Part shown: positions 1 through 8,232 of the stretch, in pieces
How positions within the stretch are numbered: position 1 is the stretch's first letter
Layout of the letters: each line of letters begins with the position of its first letter
Assembly (NCBI GenBank): GCA_026770595.1
Contig: MU634483.1
Location: 1-11,915, forward strand
From: Ochromonadaceae sp. CCMP2298
Taxonomy: Eukaryota; Sar; Synurophyceae; Ochromonadales; Ochromonadaceae
DNA length: 11,915 nt
Reading direction: 5' to 3'
Notes under the pieces: generated by a model
What the model was told of the DNA's origin: nothing
Database searches by the model: none
The model's input: only the letters and a program-made list of their open reading frames with translations
Translations under genes and position numbers: made by a program

Positions 1-95
1 TCGTTCGATCGAGACGTCGGCGCAACTAGAGAGGCGTCGAGACGTCGAGACGTCCACAATCCGAGAGGCCACCAAGCGAAAAAAGACTGGGAAAA
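1..95. repeat. 95-bp direct repeat, left copy
   Basis: Bases 1-95 are identical to 2878-2972, and identity stops at base 96 (g here, c at 2973). The repeat may extend left of the window. It holds three GACGTC palindromes (13-18, 41-46, 49-54) and a run of six A. In the frame of the downstream transposase it is fully open and encodes a basic stretch (residues TKRKKTGKR at the junction) resembling a nuclear localisation signal. It is therefore probably the 5' coding part of the mobile-element gene rather than a non-coding terminus, although both could be true. Confidence 0.95.
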
Positions 96-2146
96 GAAAC
101 ATGCTCAACGATGACCACAACGTAGCTGCTTTGGCGCCAGCTGACCCTTTCGCAGACGTACCGGACCTTGCGGATGAGTCAGACTCTGACGGTGATGATG
201 ATGGAGTGCTCACTACGAAGCTTTACAAGGTAGCAGAGGACGATGACTATGCCGGGTTTGACAAAGAGTACGACGAGTACGACGACTTCTTAATCTATGA
301 TCGTGGCCTAGAAACCGAAATGAAGAGGTGTGGTATATCCTACGAGAGCGACAACAACAGCGACGATGAAAATCCACCTGACATGGTAGACTCGGTGGAT
401 TCCGACGACGATGAAGAAGTTAGCAATCCGACGAAAAAGGTAAGTTGTGATTCGGTTACGAAGCAGTGCCGCCATTAGATCTGATAATATCTCTCTCTCC
501 CTATCTCCTTATAGAGCAAAGTTGATAGCGCCGACGACATTGCCAATGCTTCCGCCTCAGAGCTTCCGCCTCAATGGCAGCTAGAAAGCAGCAAGAAGTG
601 CGTGGTCATCCGCAGGGCGGTTATGCTTAAGCGCGCGAGTACAGCGGGATCTGTAGTATCAGGCCTAACGAGGGGCTCTAACTCTACTAGCACCTCTGCA
701 AATTCTGGGGTCTCGGAGGGCACCTTCATCTCGTGCGGTCAGTCGTATAGCAGCTTGGCCGTGGTGGATGCTGCGTCCTATCTATCTGCTTCTGCGATTG
801 AAGCCGCAGTAAAGAAATATTGCTGCCACGAGGGGTGCCTTCTGAAGATGTGCGTCAACAGCGACAAAGGCGACTTCTCGGAGGGGTTTGGACTGGTGCA
901 GCAGGGGCGTGAGTACCTGAAAGGGTATGATAAGAAGGAAAGGAGAGACGCACTGCGAACTATCTTAAAATCCCACTGTGTCATGGAGAAAAAGGGACGC
1001 CTTGACTCCAATCGTGTAAAGTACTTTATCCCCGTCCATGCGAGTGATAGGAAGGTCGAAATCTGCGCTATCGGCTTTCAGGTGAGTAGTCCATTTTGTT
1101 ATATATATATATATATATCTACCATTCACTAACACTATCTACACCCCCAACTATTTATGCTAATAGAACGTGTACGGTATATCGAAACATGTACGTTCCG
1201 CGATGGTCCGCGATATGGCAAATGGTACCGTGAACGGAGAGGGCGTATTGGATTCGTGGACGAAGGTTCACAATGATACCCTTGGACGCTTAAAAAGGAT
1301 TATGGATCTTGCTGAGATCGGAGACACGAGGGCGGAGAGCATCCTCTCGTGCATTCGAGTTCCTACCGGCGAGAAGTCGATGATGTGCCACGCGTGGTTG
1401 ACTAGATACTTCGAGCTGATCGGTGATGCTGTGCCAAACCTGGAGAATGAGCTGCACATCGAAGCTTGCGAGGCCAAGGATATCTACGCGGAATATCAAG
1501 AATTTACGGTGAACGAAGGCAAGCAACAGCCAGGTGACAGCATCGGCTACAGCGCCTTCCTCAGGATGTGGAAGTTCAGCTTCCCCCACGTCAAGATCCG
1601 CGAGTATAAAGCTGTAGCGGGTAAGTGCAAGACGTGCGCCTTACTCACCGCTACGCGGCGCCAGCGGAAGGATGAGTACGGGAAACGTCTGTGCACCGAG
1701 CTCCATGCCCTTCACCGGTCCATGTACTCAGGTAAGCAAATAGTTTACTAGTATTAACCATATTACATTCACTGAAACTACCTATACTATGAACACTTCT
1801 TACACACATAAATATACAACCTAAACTACCTACACCAAACCTTTCTATAGGTGAACGCCAAACCTACTACAAACGTCGGACGGAGGCTCAAATCGAACCG
1901 CACAATTTCATGAGCCTGAACTCGGACGGGATGAACCAGTACAACTCCCGCATTCCTTATTGGGGGAATCTAAACACATATACACATTTAAAACGTAAAA
2001 TAAAGAGAGAGGGGTTAGTACACAATATGCACACGTACACCATGGAAGGAGGATACATACACACCTGTAGAACATGCCCCGGTGCACGGCATCAGCGCCC
2101 TCCAGCCAGCGTACTACGGAGTGTGCCAGCTCGATCTCGTGGATAA
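2..2146 (+). CDS. Transposase-like protein, 4 exons, 5'-partial and truncated in the catalytic domain
   Basis: Exons: 2-439 (open to the window edge; first ATG at 101), 515-1081, 1167-1731 and 1851-2146 (stop). All three introns (75, 85 and 119 bp) are GT-AG and keep the frame. Parts in order: a basic patch (KRKKTGKR), a very acidic region, a Cys-rich motif (KYCCHEGCLLK), an F/YGIS segment, a W/GD/H region, KIRE..AVAGKCKTC, LH followed by ERQTYYKRR, and then S-x-NSDGMNQYN...IPYWGN. This order matches large eukaryotic transposase-like proteins that carry a DUF7869-type domain, in which DGM-x-Q probably supplies the first acidic residue of an RNase H fold; that assignment is from memory. After about base 1969 the translation (residues after WGN) no longer resembles the family, and the remaining catalytic residues are absent from the window. 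It is therefore a truncated or chimeric copy, although its exons before the break contain no stop or frameshift. The true start may lie left of the window. Confidence 0.7.
1101..1118. repeat. (AT)9 microsatellite in transposase intron 2
   Basis: Nine AT units lie just inside intron 2 (1082-1166) of the transposase-like gene. The three introns of this gene are AT-rich, unlike the C/T-rich introns of the CCZ1 and EGF genes in the same window. Confidence 0.9.
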
Positions 2147-2234
2147 TAGGCCCAAGCACCTGCCCCTCCTCCTGCTCCTGCCACTGCTCTTGCCCCTGCT
2201 CCTCTCCCACCTGCGTTGCCAGGGCCTTGAACTC
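2065..2234 (-). CDS. Minus-strand coding-like exon, unknown protein
   Basis: On the minus strand an acceptor (tcacag) at 2241-2235 precedes an open block of 170 bp, followed by a donor (tacag|gtgtgt) at 2064. The translation runs EFKALATQ, then a Q/E-rich segment, then IIHEIELAHSVVRWLEG and HRGMFY, and has the look of a real amphipathic protein. Downstream on the same strand are a TACTAAC branch-point match at about 2016-2022, a C/T tract and a TTTAG acceptor ending at 1970. The sequence beyond that is antisense to the transposase, so no sensible next exon exists. I do not recognise the protein. The same frame is open without splicing across the hexamer array upstream (to about 2393), so the exon limits are uncertain. 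It may be a captured host-gene fragment or part of a second element gene. Confidence 0.4.
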
Positions 2235-2238
2235 CTGT

Positions 2239-2310
2239 GAGTATGAGTATGAGTATGAGTATGAGTATGGGTATGAGTATGAGTATGGGTATGGGTATGG
2301 GTATGAGTAT
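2239..2310. repeat. (GAGTAT)12 hexamer array with GGGTAT variants
   Basis: Twelve exact-length 6-bp units occur in the order five GAGTAT, one GGGTAT, two GAGTAT, three GGGTAT and one GAGTAT. Because the period is a multiple of 3, every frame stays open across it (EY/GY repeats on plus, YS/YP on minus), which creates long but meaningless open frames. On the minus strand the array reads CATACT and ends directly at a candidate acceptor (tcacag). Confidence 0.97.
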
Positions 2311-2358
2311 GCTTTCACTATGTCCTCTGCACCCTCTGCACCCTCACTTTTTGCACCC

Positions 2359-2655
2359 TCACAGCAATCGCCTGCTACGGCGATTGAACTCAATACGCCG
2401 AGGCAGCAAGACGAACTCCCTCCACACCTCGAATGATATCACTACAGGATATGGTGGTGGTGTGTACGCCGTCGTATATCGAATGTGAAATTGAACATAA
2501 TCGTCGTATAAATCTTTCACGCTGCACAGGCTGCTTGCTCCTAGATCGACGTGGAATCTCTGAGTATCGTGCTGGCCCACCTCACAGCAGTCTTCCAAAA
2601 ATTCGCTCAGACAATAGCGAGCCAAATTCAGTGCCCGCAAGCGCTGCTCGTCCAT
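2359..2655 (-). CDS. Hypothetical 98-aa protein, minus strand
   Basis: ATG at 2655 has an in-frame TGA just upstream, and the stop is at 2361-2359. The product has normal amino-acid diversity, with a helical N-terminus (LRALNLARYCLSEFLEDCC) followed by VKDLYDDYVQFHIR and SFEVWREFVL. The pattern LY-x2-Y followed by S-x2-W-x2-FV faintly recalls helical domains of replication proteins, but this is not enough for an assignment. A donor-like gctgtgagg at the 3' end could splice into the exon at 2234-2065, but the phase that results does not keep that exon's open frame, so I leave the two separate. It lies inside the repeat-bounded segment, convergent to the transposase. Confidence 0.35.
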   Translation of the reverse strand: MDEQRLRALNLARYCLSEFLEDCCEVGQHDTQRFHVDLGASSLCSVKDLYDDYVQFHIRYTTAYTPPPYPVVISFEVWREFVLLPRRIEFNRRSRRLL

Positions 2656-2877
2656 TAGTCCTCAGCTCAGCAGCCTAAAACGATGGTCTAAATGCAACCG
2701 CCACAGAAAATCAGCGAGGGGTGTGGTCGTCGCTGAATATCTTTCGTCGTAGATCTGTGCCCGGCACTGCATGCATTAATGATGTCCGATAGAGATCGCA
2801 CCACACCTGATAGAGTCGTCCTCGCGCAACACCTAGAAGGAATTCTAGCGCATCCCGGCCACTTTCATACATACACA
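2656..2877. other. Stretch inside the repeat-bounded segment without a clear gene
   Basis: Nothing strong is visible here. On the minus strand a short open frame (2902-2711, with an internal Met at about 2872) reads RDALEFLLGVARGRLYQVW and looks mildly protein-like, but it ends in a stop before the 98-aa ORF and has no credible splice link. It may be degraded coding sequence of the same element. Confidence 0.4.
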
Positions 2878-3169
2878 TCGTTCGATCGAGACGTCGGCGC
2901 AACTAGAGAGGCGTCGAGACGTCGAGACGTCCACAATCCGAGAGGCCACCAAGCGAAAAAAGACTGGGAAAACTGGGCCGAGAACCACTCCTTTAGAGGG
3001 TTTTGAAACAGACGAGCCCTCAGCTGGAAAAAAAAACGGTTGGCTTGAGAGAGAGGGGAGCTTTGAGGGGGGCAAAAAAAGGCAGGGGAACTTAAGAGGG
3101 GAACTTAGCTACACTGGGGTGTCTGGACATGACAATGACAAAGCCAGATCCCACAAGATCGTATCGTAA
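2849..3169 (+). pseudogene. Open frame continuing from the right repeat copy: transposase 5'-exon relic
   Basis: This frame is the one used by the transposase in the left copy. It is open from just after a TAG (2846-2848) to a TAA at 3167-3169 and contains no ATG. It shares the repeat-encoded peptide (…REATKRKKTGK) and then diverges into TGPRTTPLEGFETDEPSAG, which differs from the left copy's RNMLNDDHN… sequence. An acidic, polar continuation follows. It could be the 5' end of a second, decayed or differently built copy of the element. No start codon or splice partner is visible, so I call it a relic. Confidence 0.4.
2878..2972. repeat. 95-bp direct repeat, right copy
   Basis: It is identical to 1-95 over its whole length, with a spacing of 2877 bp. 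Sequence divergence begins abruptly at 2973. Perfect identity alongside abrupt divergence points to a recent duplication, insertion or recombination. The left limit of identity cannot be seen because the window begins at base 1. Confidence 0.95.
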
Positions 3170-3356
3170 AAATGATAAAAAAGACTCTGATTTAGAGTGG
3201 ATTTTAGGTGAAGTGAAGAGGAGGAAGATCTTGTGGAGGGGTTGTGTAGAAGATGATCTCTCTGCTTGAAATCCTTCCGGCAGTGCCCAGAGTGACGTGT
3301 GGAGTGGCCCTGCGGAGCTCCTGGAGCCCTGGAAACCGCAGCTCGTCCCTCAGGCC
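3170..3356 (+). promoter_or_regulatory. Probable 5' flank/5'UTR of the CCZ1-like gene
   Basis: This A/G-rich stretch has no ORF of its own. A TAGGTGAAGT donor-like sequence near 3206 and a pyrimidine-preceded CAG three bases before the ATG (ccctcag|gccATG, AG at 3352-3353) would allow a 5'UTR intron of about 140 bp. There is no clear TATA box. The GTG-initiated extension from 3297 is in frame with the gene, but the residues before ATG 3357 show no resemblance to CCZ1. Confidence 0.3.
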
Positions 3357-6300
3357 ATGACGTCTGCTGTGCGCTACGCCATCGTGCTGCACAGGGGACT
3401 CGCCTGCAGCGACGAGTCCGCCACGGATGAGGAGCAGGCCGAGAGGGTGCTCTACTTCTACCCAGAGAGTGCGAGCCTGTCGCAGCAGCTGGCCAAGGTC
3501 ATCGTGCTTGAGAGTCTGATCGACTTCTCCTCTCGCTTCTCGACACAGCCGCTGGACAGCGTAGTCATGCAGAACCACACCTGGGCCTTCAGCGAATGCG
3601 AACCTGGCGTGTGGGTCATCCTGGGGGTCGATGCACAGCCACATGTGTCATCACCGGCCGAGATTCCCGTGGCCCCGGTGCCCCAGAGTCCCCTGCCCCT
3701 GCACTGCAACCAGGCCAGCCCCTTTGCCTTGCAGGCCTCTGCGCAGCACATATACCGCCTGCTCCGCCTCACGCACGGGCCCCTACTCAAGGCGCTTAGA
3801 GGTCCCGCCAAGGTGGGTGTAAAGCAAGGGGGCCAGGAGTGTCGTGGGCAGGAAGCGATCGTGCGGGTGCGGGGGCTGCGCAAGGCTGTGCGGAAGTTGC
3901 GCCTGCGCCTGCGGCAGGAGAGCCAAGACGCAGAGAACCTCCGCAGTAGGCAAGAGATCCTCGCCGCGTACGAGGAGCAGGGAAGTGAGGCAGTGGCCGA
4001 GGAGCATATGGGCATAAGAGACGGGGACAAGACACTGCAGCAGGCAGAAGTGGAGATAGACACGTCCAACCAGGCCATCTCCCATACACTACTGCAGCTA
4101 GCCGAGGCTCTCAAGGACCCCCACTACCCCCTGCCGCGCCTAAGGGACGCCCTGGCTAGGCATCTGAGGCTGCAAATCAGCTCGGGGCAGTGGGACGCTC
4201 ACTGTCTGTTGCAGGGTATGCAGGGGGTGCGTCTGCAGGGGTGGAGCAGCCCCCATCCCGTGCTGAGCGCCGTGCTGGCCCACACAGGTCCACAACACGC
4301 ATCGAGTGGTGGAGGTAGTGGCGGTGACAGCCGCAGCAGTGAGGGTCTGGACAGTATAGGTCTTGGCACACCCCCAGTGTCGATGGCCGTGGACACTGAC
4401 CCCTTGGGTACGCCGGGCAGTGGGGAGAGCCAAGATGCGAGTTGCACGAGTGCGGGAACGGGTGGCGGCAGTGGGGGCCTGCCAGCGGGTCTGCTGCGCT
4501 TAAGACGCCTTGTGCTGGATGCTACTGACGAGCTGAGCACAGGTGAATGTCCTATCATTAACCGCACATGGATGGAGATGCGTCCATTGCTGTCGTTGCC
4601 ATCTGCCAACTGCCGTCTGTTGTCTGCTGTCTGCCGTATACCATACTCCGTCTGTTGTCTGTTGTCTGCCATCTGCCGTCTGCCCTCCAGCCCCAAAAAC
4701 TACCCCCCTAACACACTCACACCCTCCCCCGCACACGCCCACTAGGCTGCGTTATACTGCTGGACGGCTGCGTGGCCTGGAGCGATCTGGACGCCGCCAG
4801 CACCGCGCTGCTGCAGGAGACGCTGATGCTGCAGGAGGCGAGGGCTGTGCGCGGCGCGGTGACTGCGCTGCTCACCTCCCACAGCCTGGGCAATGGGACG
4901 GGGGCCGAGGTGGAGGTGGGTGATATATAAATATGAATATACGGACATGATATACTTACACGCTGTACAATGTACTTGCTATTTGTGTTGTGTTATCGCA
5001 ATCAGCGGGTGCAGGATGCAGAGTGCAGGGTAACGAATGTTTGTCCCCAGTCTAACCCTTTCCCGCCTCTCCTGGTCCCCTGGGAACCCTCAGGCGTCGG
5101 TGCAGCGCTCGCTGAACGCGCTGCTCACTAGTCGCGGCATCGTGTGCGGCGACTGGGAAGTAGTGGACCTCGCGGACGACGGTGCGGGCGGCGGCGGGGG
5201 CAATGGTAGTGGCGGAGGTGGGGGTGGGGGTCGGAGTGACCGAGAGGGCGTGAAGCTCTTCTCCCTCGTGACCAGTGCTAGGGTGGCGGGCAGGGCGTCT
5301 TTGGATGCACTACTGCGCGCCCGGGCAGACACGTCCACAGATGGTGAGCACGTAGAATGCACATTAAATCTTTAATGCCTCCATCATGCCTACTGCATAC
5401 CCCCCTCATACCTCCCTTATACCTCCCTCATAATTCCCTCATATCCCCCACACCTCCCTCTTACCTCCATACCCCCCTCCTGTCCCCTCTCTCAGTAACG
5501 GCAGATAGCTGCGAGGGCATGAGTCGCATTTACTGCCCCCGCATCTACGCACCCGTCCGTACTTCCAGCAGTGGGGGGGGCGTGGCGGTCTGCATCGGCA
5601 GGGCGGTGATCCACCGACACAACCGGGTGATCGTAGTGGTGCTGCTGCCTGACTGGGACAGTGAGGAAGGCAGTGGCAGCAGCAGTGGCGGCACCAGTGG
5701 AGTCGGTGGCAGCAGCAGTGGCGCCAGCGGTGGCACCAGCAGTGGCGTGGGCACAAGCGGAGCACAGGGCGCACATTCACAGGGTCCCTGGGGACCGCAC
5801 TTCAAGGTCTCTGCGCTGAGCGAGGTGCTGCAGGAGTACGGAGAGGGTCAGAGCATAGACAGCAACAACAGTAGCAACAATAGCATCAATAATAATAACA
5901 GCAGCAACAAGGGGGACGAGCCTCTGCGCGCCGCGAGCCAGCAGATCGCCCGCAGGCTCGCGGTTATGAAACCTCAGCAGTTTATAGACTTCCTCCACAC
6001 ATGCGCTGATGGAAGGGAGGGGGGTGGGGCGCAGTTGGGACAGGCGTGTCTGGTGACCCTCTGTGCCAGTCTGCAGCTGCTGCTGGGTCCTGAGAGCGCC
6101 CGCATCTGCCGCCTGCTGGGGGGCATGGAGCAGGACGGGGGGGGACTGCTGCCGCGGGGGGCGCTGGCGGCCTGGGCTGTGGCGGCGGCGCAGGTGCAGG
6201 CGCAGGCGCAGGTGCAGGCGGCGACACAGGCGCGCGAGGGGGGGTATGGGTACGGCCCGAAGCGTCTGGGGAGTATAGCGAATATTGGGAGTATAGGGAA

Positions 6301-7645
6301 TATAGGGAGTATGGGTATGGGTATTGGCGCAGGATCGCAGAGCTATGGGGGGCCCAGGCGCGCTGCCTCCTACAGCAGCACAGGCAGCGGGGGGGACCTT
6401 CCCCTAGACATGGGACCGCTGTCCCTGGACGACAGGTAACCTCTTAACGCGGTGAATCGTGCTGCTCGCGGGAAATCACATTTTAACCCCTCTCCTCTCC
6501 ACTTCCTCCCCTCCTCCCCCTCCTCCGTCCTCTCCTCACACAGCCCCGCGCTGTCCTCTCCACTAGCATCCATCGGTGCGCGCATTTCCCACGACCTGGG
6601 CCTGCCCTCCGTCAGCGCCGGAGCGCCCTTCACCGGAGGCTCGCTAAGCCCCCCCGGACCCAGCCTGCCAGCACGCGCACACTCGTTCCTCTCCAGCCTC
6701 GCCCCACCCACCCATACGCCCCCACCCTCTGGGGCCACCCCCCCGGCGCCCGTGCCAAAGGACTTGTCAGCATCTGCCCGCTCTCTGCGGTATATCTATC
6801 ACAGTCCCGCTGAGCACACCGTGAAGGTATGACTTGGGAGGGATATGGGATATGGGAGGGCAGTGTGCAGTGTGCAGTGGCAGAGCAGTGGACTGAATAT
6901 GACACCTACACAATGATTTTACGCATGAATGCTGACTTACAGGCACCCTAATTCTGACCCCTGACTCCTACTGCCTCCACTCCCTCAGGTGTACGGAGTG
7001 AACCGCGCCGACCTCAGCCTGCTGCTAAGCTGCCCCGCTGCCTTCCACGCCCGCGTACTGGCCCATCTGCAGCCCGCCCCCGCCTCCTCCTCCGCTGAAG
7101 CGAGAGCCACGCCCCAGTCCCGCCGCGCCGCCACCGCCATCTGCCGCACGCTCACGCAGACGCCCACCTCCCTCGTAGACAGCGGCAGCAGCAGCGGGGG
7201 CAGCGGGGGCAGGGGTGCGGCCTCCGTGAATCAGGGCTTTTTCCCCTTCCCCGCCTCGGCCGCGCTGCTGGCTCAGTGCCTGGAGGCCCCCGTGGTGCGC
7301 GCGCTGAACGACGCCTGGGAAAGGCTGCAGCCCCCCAGCAGCCGCGAAGAGAGGGGCAAAACAGGAGGGACAGGGGGGGCGTTTGGCTCCGAATGGGCCC
7401 AGCTCGGGGACCTGGGCGATCTGGAGAATCTGGCAAATCTTGGGAAATTGGGGAACCTGGGACACAGGGCGCCGCGGGAGGTGTGTCTGAGGGTGGCCAC
7501 TGCGCAGCGCGGGGGCGTGTGGGTCACGGGGCGGCGTTTGGGGGACAGGTACCTGTACATGGTGGTGGAGAGGTGCGCCACGATGAACGAAATGTACGCC
7601 ACGTTCGAGCACCTCACGGAGCTGCTGCTGTTCCAGCACCCGTGA
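3357..7645 (+). CDS. CCZ1: CCZ1-like vacuolar fusion protein (MON1-CCZ1 Rab7 GEF subunit), 6 exons
   Basis: Exons: 3357-4542, 4746-4915, 5094-5343, 5496-6435, 6544-6826 and 6989-7645. All introns are GT-AG, and the phases (1, 0, 1, 2, 0) join perfectly to about 1161 residues. In other eukaryotes CCZ1 pairs with MON1 to load GTP on Rab7 at late endosomes and vacuoles. N-terminal longin-type domain, residues ~2-95: RYAIVLHRG, RVLYFYP, LIDFSSRF, and NHTWAFSECEPGVWVILGV. An IYRLLRLTHGPLLKAL helix follows, then the second longin domain beginning at exon 2 (VILLDGCVAWSDLD), and a C-terminal third domain (RYIYHSP, GVWVTGRRL, YLYMVVERCATMNEM). Family members are about 480-700 residues; the excess is Gly/Ser runs, an Asn-rich run (5860-5907), an Ala/Gln run and a Pro-rich linker. 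ATG 3357 is chosen because family-like sequence begins right after it. HPS4 or INTU relatives are the alternative. It is tail-to-tail with the ankyrin gene. Confidence 0.82.
4597..4684. repeat. TCTG-rich minisatellite in CCZ1 intron 1
   Basis: Irregular units of about 7-14 bp such as ctgccgtctg and ttgtctg fill the second half of intron 1 (4543-4745). They end in a C-rich tract before the cactag acceptor. The repeat reads open on both strands and explains several spurious long frames here. Confidence 0.85.
5396..5480. repeat. CCTCCCTCATA-type repeat in CCZ1 intron 3
   Basis: About seven degenerate units of 10-13 bp (cctcccttata, cctccctcata, ccccctcatac and similar) occupy most of intron 3 (5344-5495) and run into the pyrimidine tract before the ctctcag acceptor. 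Confidence 0.85.
6270..6330 (+). repeat. 15-bp coding repeat in CCZ1 exon 4
   Basis: Units of ggg-agt-ata-ggg-aat-ata type encode an (I/M)GSIGN-like peptide repeat, grading into GMGMGIG. The DNA resembles the GGGTAT variant of the hexamer array at 2239-2310. It is an in-frame low-complexity insert in the variable middle of the protein. Confidence 0.8.
7405..7462 (+). repeat. 9-bp coding repeat in CCZ1 exon 6
   Basis: Codons of the form ctg-ggN-aaY / ctg-gag-aat repeat about six times and encode GDLGDLENLANLGKLGNLG. The run sits as a spacer inside the C-terminal region, just before the conserved last strand-helix segment. Confidence 0.8.
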
Positions 7646-8232
7646 TCGCTTCCCTTAGCCTTACCCTTTGACGCCCAGCCCCAACCCATAAACCCACAAA
7701 CCATCAACCCATCCTCCCATCAACCTATCGTCCCATAAATCCATAAACCCATGATCTCTTACCGATTAGCCATAATACATACTATATACTACAGCTCATT
7801 GCCTATAATAACATTATAATGTATAAATCAAGCTCCTGCTAATTTCATTTGCACGGTCTCCTGGTCTACCTCCCTGCTCTGGCATCCACGCAGTCCCTGT
7901 CGAAGCAATCCCTATACCCCTTGTACCCAGTACCACATGTACCCCCTTTACACTGTGTGCGCTTCTCCGGTCAGCCGACTATGCACCCACCCAGTACTAG
8001 TGGGGTGTTGCGAGGCGCACCGGAGAGTAGATTCGTCAGCTGATATGTGCTGATGATAGATAACAGATAGCAGATAAGAAACAGCTTGAGAAGAAAAGTA
8101 CTCGAAAAGATGCCGCCTCACTTGCAGACCGCAGCTAGCAAAATTTCCTTTGCGATTACTGTCACAGCATGCGGTACTATTGACATCCCCCCAAACTGGG
8201 CATAGAGCATGTCCGCTCCTCCACGTCAGGTA
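7646..8232. other. Intergenic region between the convergent CCZ1 and ankyrin genes
   Basis: No gene is supported. It begins with a degenerate CCCATAAA/CCCATCAA repeat (about 7683-7752), then an AT-rich stretch (7760-7835) with the palindrome acattataatgt, and a GATA/CAGATA-rich patch (8050-8080). It must hold the 3' ends of both flanking transcripts, but I see no canonical AATAAA in a convincing place. The open frame at 7849-8043 starts with TTG and has no protein-like character. Confidence 0.6.

Noticed and set aside
2074-2436. Plus-strand open frame with an EYEYEY/GYGY run
   Set aside because: It exists only because the hexamer array is open in all frames; the flanks are Cys/Ser-rich nonsense.
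1-2972. Terminal inverted repeats for the element
   Set aside because: I compared the visible ends by eye and found only direct, not inverted, repeats; the left end may lie outside the window.
3458-4114. Long minus-strand open frame (218 aa) opposite CCZ1 exon 1
   Set aside because: It is rich in Ser/Cys/Arg, has no domain pattern, and is the antisense of a well-supported exon in high-GC DNA.
7025-7639. Minus-strand open frame (204 aa) opposite CCZ1 exon 6
   Set aside because: It is low-complexity Gly/Pro/Ala sequence and a shadow of the conserved C-terminal exon.
7849-8043. Open frame of 64 codons in the intergenic region
   Set aside because: It starts with TTG, has no recognisable composition and no splice context.
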